Positions 45,272 to 53,473 of a stretch of DNA of 64,000 bases are shown here, piece after piece. The position numbers and the translations under genes are program-made. The notes under the pieces were generated by a model. It was not told the origin of the DNA. It saw only the letters and a program-made list of their open reading frames with translations, and did no database searches. Location of the stretch: positions 1 to 64,000 of the forward strand of contig JAFUFU010000003.1 of NCBI GenBank assembly GCA_017469785.1. Direction: 5' to 3'. Every line of letters begins with the position of its first letter. Position 1 is the first letter of the stretch. Source of the DNA: Treponema sp. GTDB taxonomy: Bacteria; Spirochaetota; Spirochaetia; Treponematales; Treponemataceae.

Positions 45272-46635
45272 CAAAAGATTTAACCACAGGACATCCGCTT
45301 AAAATAATTTTTAATTTCGCAGTTCCCGTATTTTTCGGGTATCTCTTCCAGCAGTTTTATAATCTGGTTGACACAATCATCGTGGGGCAGTTTCTCGGCG
45401 TTGATGCCCTTGCGGCCGTTGGTTCAACAGGCAGCCTGAACTTTTTCATCATAGGATTTTGCATGGGGCTCTGCTCTGGTTTTGCGATTCCTGTAGCTCA
45501 ACGTTTCGGGGCCAGCGATTATACTTCAATGCGTCAGTTCATTTTCAATTCATGGATTTTAATTCTGGCATTTTCTGTTGTCGTAACCAGCTTTTCCGTG
45601 ATTTTCTGTCGGCAGATGCTCATTGCGCTTAAAACTCCTGAAAACGTTCTGGATATGGCATATTCCTATTTCGTGATTATCCTTGCAGGAATTCCAGTCG
45701 CTTTCTTCTATAATATTCTTTCAGGTATCATCCGCTCGGTGGGAGACTCAAAAACACCGCTTTATTTTCTTCTCATTTCAGCAGGACTCAACATCATCCT
45801 TGATCTGCTTTTCATCGCAGTGTTCAAATTCGGAATTCCGGGAGCCGCCTATGCCACGGTCATTTCGCAGGCTTTTTCCGGCATCCTCTGCTATTTCTAT
45901 ATGAAGTCCAAATTCGAGGTTCTGCGTCTTTGCAGCGAAGACAAAGTCGCTTCCGGCAAGAAAATCCTTGCCCTTCTTGGAATCGGAGTTCCCATGGGAC
46001 TTCAATATTCAATCACCGCAATCGGAAGCGTCATACTTCAAAGTTCTGTGAATGTCCTTGGCTCGGTCTATGTCGCATCAATGACAACGGCTCAGAAAAT
46101 CAGCATTTTCTTTTCAACGCCTTTTGATGCCTTGGGTACGACCATGGCAACTTACGGCGGACAAAACGTAGGCGCAAAAAAAATCGAACGGCTCAATCCC
46201 GGCCTTTTCTGGGGAAACGCAATAGGCTTTGCGTGGTCACTGGTCGCCCTTGTGATTCTCTATTTCTTCACGGATAATCTTGCGGTTCTTTTTATCAGCA
46301 AGAACGAATCTCCTGAAACCTCGGCCTTTGTCATAAAGAATGTCTTTTATTTCCTCATGGCGAATGGTCTTACTTACTGGCTCCTGACGCTGGTGAACGT
46401 GGTTCGGTTTATGATTCAGGGAATGGGATTCTCCAGACTGGCGATTTTTGCAGGTGTCTTTGAGCTGGTAGGACGGGGTGTAATCGGTCTTATTTTTGTT
46501 CCCATGTTCGGCTTTCAGGGTGCCTGTCTTGCGAGTCCATTGGCATGGCTGCTTGCGGACTCTTTCCTTCTCCCGGCCTACTTTTCTTGTCGTAAAAAAC
46601 TCATTAAAATGTTCAGCGAGGGCGAGTCTGCATAA
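45268..46635 (+). CDS. MATE-family efflux transporter
   Basis: 455 residues, twelve membrane spans in two repeats. The N-terminal VFFGYLFQQFYNLVDTIIVGQFLG and GSTGSLNFFIIGFC are typical of the DinF/NorM-like MATE branch. It exports drugs or metabolites using a sodium or proton gradient. It starts within the preceding gene and ends exactly before the GGDEF gene, so the three probably form an operon. Confidence 0.92.
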   Translation: MTKDLTTGHPLKIIFNFAVPVFFGYLFQQFYNLVDTIIVGQFLGVDALAAVGSTGSLNFFIIGFCMGLCSGFAIPVAQRFGASDYTSMRQFIFNSWILILAFSVVVTSFSVIFCRQMLIALKTPENVLDMAYSYFVIILAGIPVAFFYNILSGIIRSVGDSKTPLYFLLISAGLNIILDLLFIAVFKFGIPGAAYATVISQAFSGILCYFYMKSKFEVLRLCSEDKVASGKKILALLGIGVPMGLQYSITAIGSVILQSSVNVLGSVYVASMTTAQKISIFFSTPFDALGTTMATYGGQNVGAKKIERLNPGLFWGNAIGFAWSLVALVILYFFTDNLAVLFISKNESPETSAFVIKNVFYFLMANGLTYWLLTLVNVVRFMIQGMGFSRLAIFAGVFELVGRGVIGLIFVPMFGFQGACLASPLAWLLADSFLLPAYFSCRKKLIKMFSEGESA

Positions 46636-48300
46636 ATGAAAACAATTAAAACGCAGGTTTTTTTCATTGTCCTGTCAGGTATCATCACTGCCTCTGCCAT
46701 AATCGGCGGACTTGGTGTCTTCTGGTCCAATAATGCCGTCAAAAAGGGATCCGCCCAAATCCTTGATTTGATGGCTCAGGTTCAGACTCAGGGCCTGGAT
46801 TCAATGTTTTCTGAAATTGAACATGCTTCAATAGTCCTTGGCAACCAAGTCAGCGAAAATCTGACGGACTCCATGATTCTTCAAGACAAAGAAAAATTCT
46901 CAAAATATATTGCGCGCATTCAGGATATTTCATACTATATTGCGAATTGTACGGGAGCCGCTATTTCCGTTTTCGTGCGCTTTTCCCCAATGTTTCCAGG
47001 TGCTTCTTTCGATGGTTTACCACAGAGCATTCTGTGGCACAAAAAGAACGGAGAATTTGTTCAGGATACTCTGATTGACTTTCCTGTCTATAATTCTGAT
47101 TACGACAACAGCTGGTATTATAAAGCGCAAAAGACCGGAAAAGGGGGGTGGACTAATCCTTATTATGATGATGATTTGAATGAATATGTCATTTCTTACG
47201 GAAATCCGGTTTACAAAAACGGCGAGCTGCTTGCGGTTGTCGGCATGAACATTGATTTTGACGATATCGCTTCTCTTATCAATTCCATCACGATTTATGA
47301 CAGCGGCTACGCTTTCCTTACAGATGAGAATTTTGTGATTGCCTATCATCGCTCGATTCCTGCCGGGACTCAGGTTTTCGGTCAGACTCACGATTATAAG
47401 CTTGTCGAGCACGAGGGAATCAATTCCAAATTTTATGAGTATACGAATAAAGGCAAGGTATTCCGGATGCTTTACAAAAATCTTGCGAACGGAATGAGGC
47501 TTGTGGTGAGCGTTCCTGCGGAGGAAATTGACAGGGCGCGCACGCGTCTCATTTACAGCCTGATTATTTCTGTTTTTGCCATTTCAATAATTGTTTCCCT
47601 GTGGAGTGTTTGGGCTTCAGGGCGTTTCACCAAGCCGCTAAAACAGCTTTCTGTATATGCCAGAAACATTATCGCTGGTGACTATGATGTTGACTTCTCT
47701 GCATCCGGTACTGACGAACTGAACGAGCTTATGGGAAATTTCTCTTTTATGGCGAAATCCTTGAAGCGGCAGTTTGAATACATCAATTCCCTTGTGTATC
47801 TCGATGCTATGACCGGGGCAAAAAATAAGCGTGCTTTTATGGATGTGAGGGACGACATCGATGCCCGTATTCGACGTTCAAAAGCAGGGGGAAAAAAGCT
47901 TGAATTTGCCGTGGTTGTCTTTGACGTGAACAACTTAAAATATATGAACGACAATTTCGGGCACAAGGCCGGCGACATGCTGATAAAAAATGCCTGCAAT
48001 CTGATTACAAAGAATTTCATTTACAGCCCGGTGTTCCGTATTGGAGGCGATGAATTCGTAACGATTCTCACCGACAAAGATTACAAAAACCGTATTGAGC
48101 TTCTGACAAAGCTGCGCACTGAAATGGATTATCCTTTTAAGGCTGCGGACAAATCTTTTGACAATCTTTCTCTTGCCTCTGGAATGGCTGAATACAATCC
48201 TGATTCAGATGATTTATTCCATTCTGTATTCGAGCGGGCTGATGCCGAAATGTACAAGGCAAAAATAGCGATGAAGGGCGGAAAGGACGCTCCCCGTTGA
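46636..48300 (+). CDS. Membrane diguanylate cyclase with Cache sensor
   Basis: 554 residues: membrane helix, periplasmic dCache domain (about 35-290, including WYYKAQKTGKGGWTNPYYDD), second helix near 310, HAMP and a GGDEF domain (about 385-550) with intact RIGGDEF active site. It should make cyclic di-GMP in response to a small ligand. The ATG directly follows the MATE stop without a gap, and the AGGGCGAG region inside the MATE gene is its likely ribosome-binding site. Confidence 0.9.
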   Translation: MKTIKTQVFFIVLSGIITASAIIGGLGVFWSNNAVKKGSAQILDLMAQVQTQGLDSMFSEIEHASIVLGNQVSENLTDSMILQDKEKFSKYIARIQDISYYIANCTGAAISVFVRFSPMFPGASFDGLPQSILWHKKNGEFVQDTLIDFPVYNSDYDNSWYYKAQKTGKGGWTNPYYDDDLNEYVISYGNPVYKNGELLAVVGMNIDFDDIASLINSITIYDSGYAFLTDENFVIAYHRSIPAGTQVFGQTHDYKLVEHEGINSKFYEYTNKGKVFRMLYKNLANGMRLVVSVPAEEIDRARTRLIYSLIISVFAISIIVSLWSVWASGRFTKPLKQLSVYARNIIAGDYDVDFSASGTDELNELMGNFSFMAKSLKRQFEYINSLVYLDAMTGAKNKRAFMDVRDDIDARIRRSKAGGKKLEFAVVVFDVNNLKYMNDNFGHKAGDMLIKNACNLITKNFIYSPVFRIGGDEFVTILTDKDYKNRIELLTKLRTEMDYPFKAADKSFDNLSLASGMAEYNPDSDDLFHSVFERADAEMYKAKIAMKGGKDAPR

Positions 48301-48377
48301 TTTTCCTGGCAAAGTCCAAAAAGCCTGAGATGGATTACATCATCGCAATCAAAGGCGCATGCGTGCCGGGCTTTTTA

Positions 48378-48406
48378 TTGTATAAAAAGCACAAAAATTG
48401 TAATAT
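48378..48406 (+). promoter_or_regulatory. gpmI promoter
   Basis: TTGTAT (48378-48383), 17 bases, TAATAT (48401-48406). Upstream GGGCTTTTTAT may end the preceding transcript. Confidence 0.6.
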
Positions 48407-48430
48407 TAAGAGAATTTGAAAGGAGTAATT

Positions 48431-50095
48431 ATGGCAGATACAATGCACGCATTGGAAAAAAATCCTAATTGGAAAGGCCGCCGGGGTCCTGTAGTCCTGG
48501 TGATTATGGACGGCGTTGGCTACGGTAAATATGAAGAGGGAGACGCAGTTAAGGCTTCAAAAATGAAGTATCTGGACTGGTTCACCGCAAATTGTCCTCA
48601 CACAAAGCTCAAGGCTCACGGAACGGCAGTTGGTCTTCCTTCTGACGACGATATGGGTAACAGCGAGGTCGGCCACAACGCAATGGGCTGCGGCCGCGTT
48701 TTCGCTCAGGGAGCAAAACTTGTAGGGGAGTCAATCGCTAACGGCTCAATGTTTGCCGCAGACACATGGAAAAAGCTCGTCAAAAACGTAAAGGACAAGA
48801 ACTCAACTTTGCATTTCATCGGCTTGGTTTCTGACGGAAATGTTCACTCTCACATCGACCACTTGAAGGCAATGATTTCTCAGGCTTCAAAAGAGGGGGT
48901 GAAAAAGCTCCGCGTTCACGCATTGCTTGACGGCCGCGACGTTGACCCCACATCAGCTCTTAATTACATCACTCCTCTTGAAGAATTCCTGGCAGGATTT
49001 GCAGGAGTGGACTACCAGATTGCTTCGGGCGGCGGACGAATGTTCATGACCATGGACCGCTACAATGCAGACTGGAGCATGGTAGAGCGAGGCTGGAAGG
49101 CTCATGTTTTGGGCGAAGGACGCAAATTTGAAAGTGCTACAAAAGCAATCGAAACATACCGCGCAGAAATCCCTGGAATCCTTGACCAGGACATGCACGA
49201 GTTCGTTATCGAAAAAGACGGAAAGGCTGTGGGTACAATCGAAGACGGCGACTCAGTAATCTACTTCAATTTCCGCGGCGACCGCGCTTTGGAGATGACA
49301 AGAGCCTTTGAGACTCCAAAAGGCGGAGATTTGCCATTTGACCGGACTCGAGTTCCTGCCGTTGAATATGCCGGCATGATGGAATACGACGGCGATGCTC
49401 ACGTTCCCGCCCAGTATCTGGTAAATCCGCCCAGCATCGACCGTACAATGGGCGAGTATCTCACAAAAACAGGCGTAAAACTCCTCGCAATCTCTGAGAC
49501 TCAGAAATACGGCCATGTAACATACTTCTTCAACGGAAACAAGCAGGGAAAATTCGACGAAAAACTTGAAGATTACATCGAAGTTCCTTCTGATGTGGTT
49601 CCTTTCGAGCAGCGTCCTTGGATGAAGTGTGCTGAAATCACCGACAAGGTAATCGAGGCAATCAAGAGCGGAAAATACGACCACATCCGCCTCAACTACC
49701 CCAACGGCGATATGGTTGGTCACACAGGCGTTTTCAATGCAGTCGTTTGTTCTATGGAAGGAATGGACTTGCAGCTTGGCCGTCTCAAGGCCGCAATCGA
49801 CGAGGCAGGCGGCATCCTTTGTCTTACCGCTGACCACGGAAACTCTGACGATATGTACGAGCACGCAAAAGACGGTTCTGTCAAAACAGACAAGAGCGGC
49901 GAGCCAAAGGCAAAAACAAGCCACTCTCTCAACCCGGTTCCGGGAATCATCTACGATCCTGAGTACAAGGGCGAGTATGACAATACCAAGCTCAACGACG
50001 GTTTGGGAATCTCTTCTTGGCCAGCAACCCTCATGACTCTCATGGGATTTGTGCCACCAAGCGACTACGACAAGTCAATGGTGAACTTGAAATAG
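48431..50095 (+). CDS. gpmI: 2,3-bisphosphoglycerate-independent phosphoglycerate mutase
   Basis: 554 residues from ATG 48431 with AAAGGAG; the upstream TTG at 48416 would overlap that site. A manganese-dependent glycolytic enzyme interconverting 3- and 2-phosphoglycerate. VLVIMDGVGYG gives the first metal site, the phosphoserine is in DDDMGNSEVGHNAMGCGR, and other sites are DGRDV, RLNYPNGDMVGHTG and LTADHGNSDDMYEH. Slightly longer than the usual 510. Codon bias is strong, as for pckG, serC and serA. Confidence 0.95.
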   Translation: MADTMHALEKNPNWKGRRGPVVLVIMDGVGYGKYEEGDAVKASKMKYLDWFTANCPHTKLKAHGTAVGLPSDDDMGNSEVGHNAMGCGRVFAQGAKLVGESIANGSMFAADTWKKLVKNVKDKNSTLHFIGLVSDGNVHSHIDHLKAMISQASKEGVKKLRVHALLDGRDVDPTSALNYITPLEEFLAGFAGVDYQIASGGGRMFMTMDRYNADWSMVERGWKAHVLGEGRKFESATKAIETYRAEIPGILDQDMHEFVIEKDGKAVGTIEDGDSVIYFNFRGDRALEMTRAFETPKGGDLPFDRTRVPAVEYAGMMEYDGDAHVPAQYLVNPPSIDRTMGEYLTKTGVKLLAISETQKYGHVTYFFNGNKQGKFDEKLEDYIEVPSDVVPFEQRPWMKCAEITDKVIEAIKSGKYDHIRLNYPNGDMVGHTGVFNAVVCSMEGMDLQLGRLKAAIDEAGGILCLTADHGNSDDMYEHAKDGSVKTDKSGEPKAKTSHSLNPVPGIIYDPEYKGEYDNTKLNDGLGISSWPATLMTLMGFVPPSDYDKSMVNLK

Positions 50096-50118
50096 AGTTT
50101 TTTGCGATTGCGCGTTTT

Positions 50119-50185
50119 GCCCGATAATGGCAGAGTATGTCATTATCGGGCGCACAATGGTCATTATCGGGCTTGACCCGATAAT
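50119..50185. repeat. REP-like palindromes (ATTATCGGGC units)
   Basis: Four units in alternating orientation: GCCCGATAATG (50119), CATTATCGGGC (50141), CATTATCGGGC (50162) and CCCGATAAT (50177). They form an 11-bp stem with an 11-base loop and a second stem with a TTGAC-type loop. This matches the style of short REP/intergenic palindromes. Confidence 0.8.
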
Positions 50186-50202
50186 CTGATTTTTATTATA
50201 AT
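50173..50202 (+). promoter_or_regulatory. Promoter of the small basic protein, with its -35 in a REP-like palindrome
   Basis: TTGACC (50173-50178, the loop of the second palindrome), an 18-base spacer and TATAAT (50197-50202). Predicted start near 50209 gives a 20-base leader with AAGGAG. Confidence 0.65.
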
Positions 50203-50230
50203 ATTTCTACATTTTTTCAAGGAGAATCCT

Positions 50231-50368
50231 ATGAGACTTGCACGACGCTTTAGACCGCTCACAAGCAACAAAACAACACGCGCTAACAGCAAAAAACAGT
50301 CAAAACGACTTGCTGCTAACTATGCGCTCCTCGCTTCTTTGGCGGCAACTGATTCTAAATCAAAATAA
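50231..50368 (+). CDS. Small basic protein, 45 residues, unknown
   Basis: An ATG preceded by CAAGGAGAATCCT and a promoter opens a 45-codon frame to TAA 50366-50368. The product begins MRLARRFRPLTSNKTTRANS and is rich in Arg, Lys, Ser, Thr and Ala, with almost no acidic residues (one Asp near the end). Such composition suits RNA, DNA or ribosome binding, but I recognise no family. It is followed by a perfect palindrome and a terminator-like hairpin before mscL. Codon third positions look like those of expressed neighbours (CTT, CGC, AAC, GCT). Confidence 0.65.
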   Translation: MRLARRFRPLTSNKTTRANSKKQSKRLAANYALLASLAATDSKSK

Positions 50369-50375
50369 TAAGGAA

Positions 50376-50403
50376 ATCTCTAAAAATTGCAATTTTTAGA
50401 GAT
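50376..50403. promoter_or_regulatory. Perfect 28-base palindrome upstream of mscL
   Basis: ATCTCTAAAAATTG and CAATTTTTAGAGAT form a perfect dyad with no spacer. A TATAAT follows at 50407-50412, so the dyad would cover the -35 region of an mscL promoter. It could be an operator or an RNA hairpin after the small gene. Confidence 0.5.
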
Positions 50404-50425
50404 ACCTATAATTTTGAATCAACAC

Positions 50426-50460
50426 AAATCCGTTTCAGCCGAGGCGGATTTTTTATTTTT
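50426..50460 (+). terminator. Terminator-like hairpin abutting the mscL ribosome-binding site
   Basis: AAATCCGTTTC and GAGGCGGATTT pair (11 bp with G-T pairs, AGCC loop) and run into TTTTTTATTTTT, directly before AAAGGAG of mscL. It either ends the small-gene transcript or acts as a leader attenuator. Confidence 0.7.
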
Positions 50461-50473
50461 AAAGGAGTACAAC

Positions 50474-50890
50474 ATGGCTTTAAAAGAAGGATTGGACGTA
50501 GCTACAAAAGAGCTTGGCGCTTTCAAAAAATTTATTTCCCGGGGAAATGTGGTTGACATGGCTGTCGGTGTTATCATCGGCGGCGCTTTCGGAAAAATCG
50601 TCACAAGTCTGGTAAACGACATCGTAATGCCTCTTATCGGTCTTGCGCTGGGAAAACTCAATTTTGCGACCTTGAGCGTCAAAATCGGTGAGTCAGAAAT
50701 CAAATACGGAGCTTTCATTCAGACCGTGATTGATTTTATCATCGTTGCTTTCTGTATTTTTGTCGTGATTCAGATTTTTGAGAAATTCAAAAAGAAGGAA
50801 GAGGCAAAACCCGAAGAAACTCCCGCAATCGTCAAATCAGACGAAGCAATCTTGCTGGAAGAAATCCGCGATCTTCTCAAAAACAAATAA
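50474..50890 (+). CDS. mscL: Large-conductance mechanosensitive channel
   Basis: 138 residues from ATG 50474 (AAAGGAG upstream; a longer frame from 50387 runs through the palindrome and terminator). It is an inner-membrane channel opened by membrane tension under hypo-osmotic shock. The first helix carries [21 protein letters not shown], the second [13 protein letters not shown], and a charged C-terminal helix ends [12 protein letters not shown]. Length is standard. Its terminator overlaps the end of the converging histidine kinase gene. Confidence 0.95.
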   Translation: MALKEGLDVATKELGAFKKFISRGNVVDMAVGVIIGGAFGKIVTSLVNDIVMPLIGLALGKLNFATLSVKIGESEIKYGAFIQTVIDFIIVAFCIFVVIQIFEKFKKKEEAKPEETPAIVKSDEAILLEEIRDLLKNK

Positions 50891-50891
50891 A

Positions 50892-52193
50892 TCAGATTGT
50901 AAGCAGAATCAACGCTCCGCCAGCCGGGGCGTTTTTTGCTTTTATGTCGCCGCCAAGGGCAAGAGAGAGTGCCTTGGCGATAGAAAGTCCCAGCCCAGCA
51001 CCAGAGACATTCCTGTCATGGGAAGTGTCACCCTTGTAAAATCGTTCGAAGGCATGGTTCAAAATCTCCTCTGTAAATCCAGGGCCGTTATCAGAGGCAG
51101 AAAGCTCGATTTTTGAACCGTTTTTTCTTGCCGCAAGATTGATTTCGCATTTTTCTCCTGCGAATTTGACGCTGTTTGACAGAATCACCGTAAAAATCTG
51201 ATGAAGTTTCTGCTCGTCCGTCTCGATTTCTAGAAAATCCGGGTCGGATATGCGTATCGTGCATTCAGGATGGGTGACTTTGAATTCATCTTTGAGTTTC
51301 GCGAAAAAATTCGTCACATAGAATTTCTTGTTTTCGATTTTAACTCTTCCGTTCTCAATCCGGCTCATGTCCAGAAGAGTTGTAACGATGGCGTTCATGT
51401 TCTCGGTTTCACGGAGAATCGCTTCGATGGATTGCGTAAGCTGGGCGGGGTCGTCCTTTCCCCATCGCTTTAAAAGATTTGCATGGCCGTCGATGATTGA
51501 AATCGGCGTTTTAAGCTCATGGCTCACATTGCTGGTAAAGGCTTTTTCCCGGTCGTAATCTTCCTGAAGTTTTTTGAATGCCTTAATTGTGCTCCTTGAA
51601 ATCAAAAGCGAAAGGGTAAAAGAAAGCAGGAGAATAGGAGCAAGGGAAACGAGGGCAAGGAAGGGAAGGGCAGAAAGCATTTTTGCGGCGGAATCGTTTG
51701 CGATGTCGATGGCACATTCTGCCACGAGGGGCTTTCCGGCGAAATCCAGTTTCTTTGTCCGGTAGCGGATATTCAGGTCGCTGTCAGTGAAGAAATCCTT
51801 TTCAAAATACGTGCGGCTTTTTCCTTCGGATTCAAGAAGGGGAAGCAGGCTGTCATTCGTGGAAATTACCATGCCACTTTCCTGCTCCCATACGGCGTAG
51901 GTGATGTAGTAGGGCAGCTCCAGAAAAGCAAGCTCGTCCATTCCCTTGGAATTGATTGTCTCTGAAATGAGGGATATGCCCTGTGCAAGGTCAGAATCCT
52001 GCTTGCGTGTCACTGAGGAACGCAAAAGCAGCACAAAAAGCAGGGAAAGTGAGAGCATTGAAAAAGCGATAAGGAGCATGAAACGGAGAGAAAGAAATAC
52101 TGAAGGGGAAAGCCTTCCCCTCGCTCCAAACCTGCGGTTTTCCGCTACCCCTTCTCCTGGGGATTCCATCCCCAAGCCCCTGTTTTTCATCAT
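50892..52193 (-). CDS. Sensor histidine kinase with repeat-derived N-terminus
   Basis: 433 residues: membrane helix (about 37-60), periplasmic sensor, second helix near 165-185, dimerisation domain with the phospho-histidine in SNVSHELKTPIS, and an ATPase domain with SDNGPGF and GAGLGLSIAKAL. It starts at ATG 52193 (AGGAG at good spacing), overlapping the response regulator stop by four bases. Residues about 4-31 (NRGLGMESPGEG and on) are coded by a G/C-rich hairpin repeat (52104-52181) also found after serA. The ligand is unknown. Confidence 0.9.
   Translation of the reverse strand: MMKNRGLGMESPGEGVAENRRFGARGRLSPSVFLSLRFMLLIAFSMLSLSLLFVLLLRSSVTRKQDSDLAQGISLISETINSKGMDELAFLELPYYITYAVWEQESGMVISTNDSLLPLLESEGKSRTYFEKDFFTDSDLNIRYRTKKLDFAGKPLVAECAIDIANDSAAKMLSALPFLALVSLAPILLLSFTLSLLISRSTIKAFKKLQEDYDREKAFTSNVSHELKTPISIIDGHANLLKRWGKDDPAQLTQSIEAILRETENMNAIVTTLLDMSRIENGRVKIENKKFYVTNFFAKLKDEFKVTHPECTIRISDPDFLEIETDEQKLHQIFTVILSNSVKFAGEKCEINLAARKNGSKIELSASDNGPGFTEEILNHAFERFYKGDTSHDRNVSGAGLGLSIAKALSLALGGDIKAKNAPAGGALILLTI
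50911..50937 (+). terminator. mscL terminator inside the histidine kinase 3' end
   Basis: AACGCTCC and GGGGCGTT pair across GCCAGCC and run into six T. On the opposite strand the same bases encode the last residues of the histidine kinase (NAPAGGALI). Confidence 0.8.
52104..52181. repeat. G/C-rich hairpin repeat within the histidine kinase coding region
   Basis: AAGGGGAAAGCCTTCCCC, AAACC-TGC-GGTTT, CTTCTCCTGGGGATTCC and ATCCCCAAGCCCC in the same order as the copy at 27825-27910. Length 78, a multiple of three, and open on the coding strand. Confidence 0.7.
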
Positions 52194-52867
52194 TCTGTCT
52201 CCTGCATGATGTATCCCATGCCACGGACGGTTTTTACCACCGTGTCGCCGAATTTCGCGCGGAGGTGGCGGACATAGACATCGACACTGTTTTCCTCGAT
52301 GTAGTAGTCTTCGCCCCAGACGTTTTTGATGATTTCGTCCCGTGAGAGGATTTTTCCGGTATTTTCAAGGAAGAATTTAAGGAGAAGAAATTCGTTTTTG
52401 GACAGCTCGGTGCTTGCGCCTTTGAAAGCAACCTTCATTTCGTCAGCCACCATTTCAAGACAGCCATTTCTAAGGATTGCAGACTTTTTGACAGCGCTTT
52501 TTTGTGTACGGCGGAGTACGGCATTCATGCGGGCCAAAAGTTCCTCGATTTTGAAGGGCTTTGAGATATAGTCATCGGCGCCGGAATTCAGACCGTCAAC
52601 TTTGTCGATTGTCTCGCCTCTGGCAGTCACGAGGATTATGGGAATCTCGCTCTTCAGTTCGTTCTTCACTTTCCGAAGAATTTCAAGCCCGCTGAGCCGG
52701 GGTAGCATCACATCCAAAAGGACAAGATCCGGATTTTCGGCATTAATTTTCTCCAGGCCTTCCCGTCCGTCCTGGGCCGTGATGACTTCAAAGCCTTCGT
52801 GGGCAAGCTCCAGAGCCATGATGTGGCTCAGTTCCTTATCATCTTCTACAATGAGGATTTTTGCCAT
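52190..52867 (-). CDS. OmpR-family response regulator
   Basis: 225 residues: receiver domain (ILIVEDD acidic pair, phospho-Asp in LVLLDVMLPRLSG near 54, TARGE, K in ISKPFK) and an OmpR-type winged helix (ILSRDEIIKNVWG, SVDVYVRHLRAKFG, VRGMGY). It pairs with the adjacent kinase through an ATGA overlap. Its start lies inside the upstream secreted-protein gene (22-base overlap), so all three are one operon. Confidence 0.93.
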   Translation of the reverse strand: MAKILIVEDDKELSHIMALELAHEGFEVITAQDGREGLEKINAENPDLVLLDVMLPRLSGLEILRKVKNELKSEIPIILVTARGETIDKVDGLNSGADDYISKPFKIEELLARMNAVLRRTQKSAVKKSAILRNGCLEMVADEMKVAFKGASTELSKNEFLLLKFFLENTGKILSRDEIIKNVWGEDYYIEENSVDVYVRHLRAKFGDTVVKTVRGMGYIMQETE

Positions 52868-53337
52868 TTGTTTTTCCCCCGTGAGTATTTGTAGAATGAA
52901 TTCGGTTCAAGATTTTTGATTTCCGTCGGATTCATGATTTTTCCGCCAGATGAACGCAAATTGGTGATTCTGATGAAAAATTCTCCTTCAGTTTTCGGCA
53001 TAGTGAAGCGGGCCATGTGCCGGTTTTTGTTGAATAGGAATTCTGTCTCGGAGGGGAGTCTCCTTTCGTTTATGAAAATATGCTCGGCCCTGAGAGAATT
53101 TGTATCCACGGCGGCGTTAAAATAGATGGAAATCGTAAAAAAATCGCCTGCTTCTTCGATTTTAAGGCCAATAATAGAAAAAATCTCGGCTTTCAGAGGA
53201 ACCTTAGGCACTATGGGATTCCTTTCCCCTTCGTTTTCCAGCATAGCTTGTCGGCGAGCACGGCTCTGGGCGTGGAGCGAATAAAATTCCGCTGAAAAGA
53301 GAAAAATCACCATGAAAAGCAAAATTCTTTTCTTCAT
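52846..53337 (-). CDS. Secreted protein of unknown function, first gene of the two-component operon
   Basis: 163 residues, signal peptide ending near SLHAQ. Mature region has a beta-rich Ig-like pattern (AGDFFTISIYFNAAVDTNSL, EFFIRITNLRSSGGK) reminiscent of SbsA-type Ig-like domains, though I cannot assign a family. It overlaps the response regulator by 22 bases, so it is co-expressed and may feed a periplasmic signal to the kinase (inference). Confidence 0.7.
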   Translation of the reverse strand: MKKRILLFMVIFLFSAEFYSLHAQSRARRQAMLENEGERNPIVPKVPLKAEIFSIIGLKIEEAGDFFTISIYFNAAVDTNSLRAEHIFINERRLPSETEFLFNKNRHMARFTMPKTEGEFFIRITNLRSSGGKIMNPTEIKNLEPNSFYKYSRGKNKWQKSSL

Positions 53338-53436
53338 TTCCTATAGTATAGCACGCAAGTTTCCTTTTTATATGAATTTGAGCTGTCTTTTTTCTGAAAA
53401 TTCTTTCATTTTCCTTGATTAAAGATGCGCTATAGT

Positions 53437-53465
53437 TTGTTTTTCTTGCAATGCCATGCTATAAT
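53437..53465 (+). promoter_or_regulatory. Promoter of the double-binding-domain GGDEF gene
   Basis: TTGTTT (53437-53442), 17 bases, TATAAT (53460-53465). The ATG begins nine bases after the -10 box and has no Shine-Dalgarno, suggesting a leaderless or nearly leaderless mRNA. Confidence 0.65.
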
Positions 53466-53473
53466 TTGATTTA

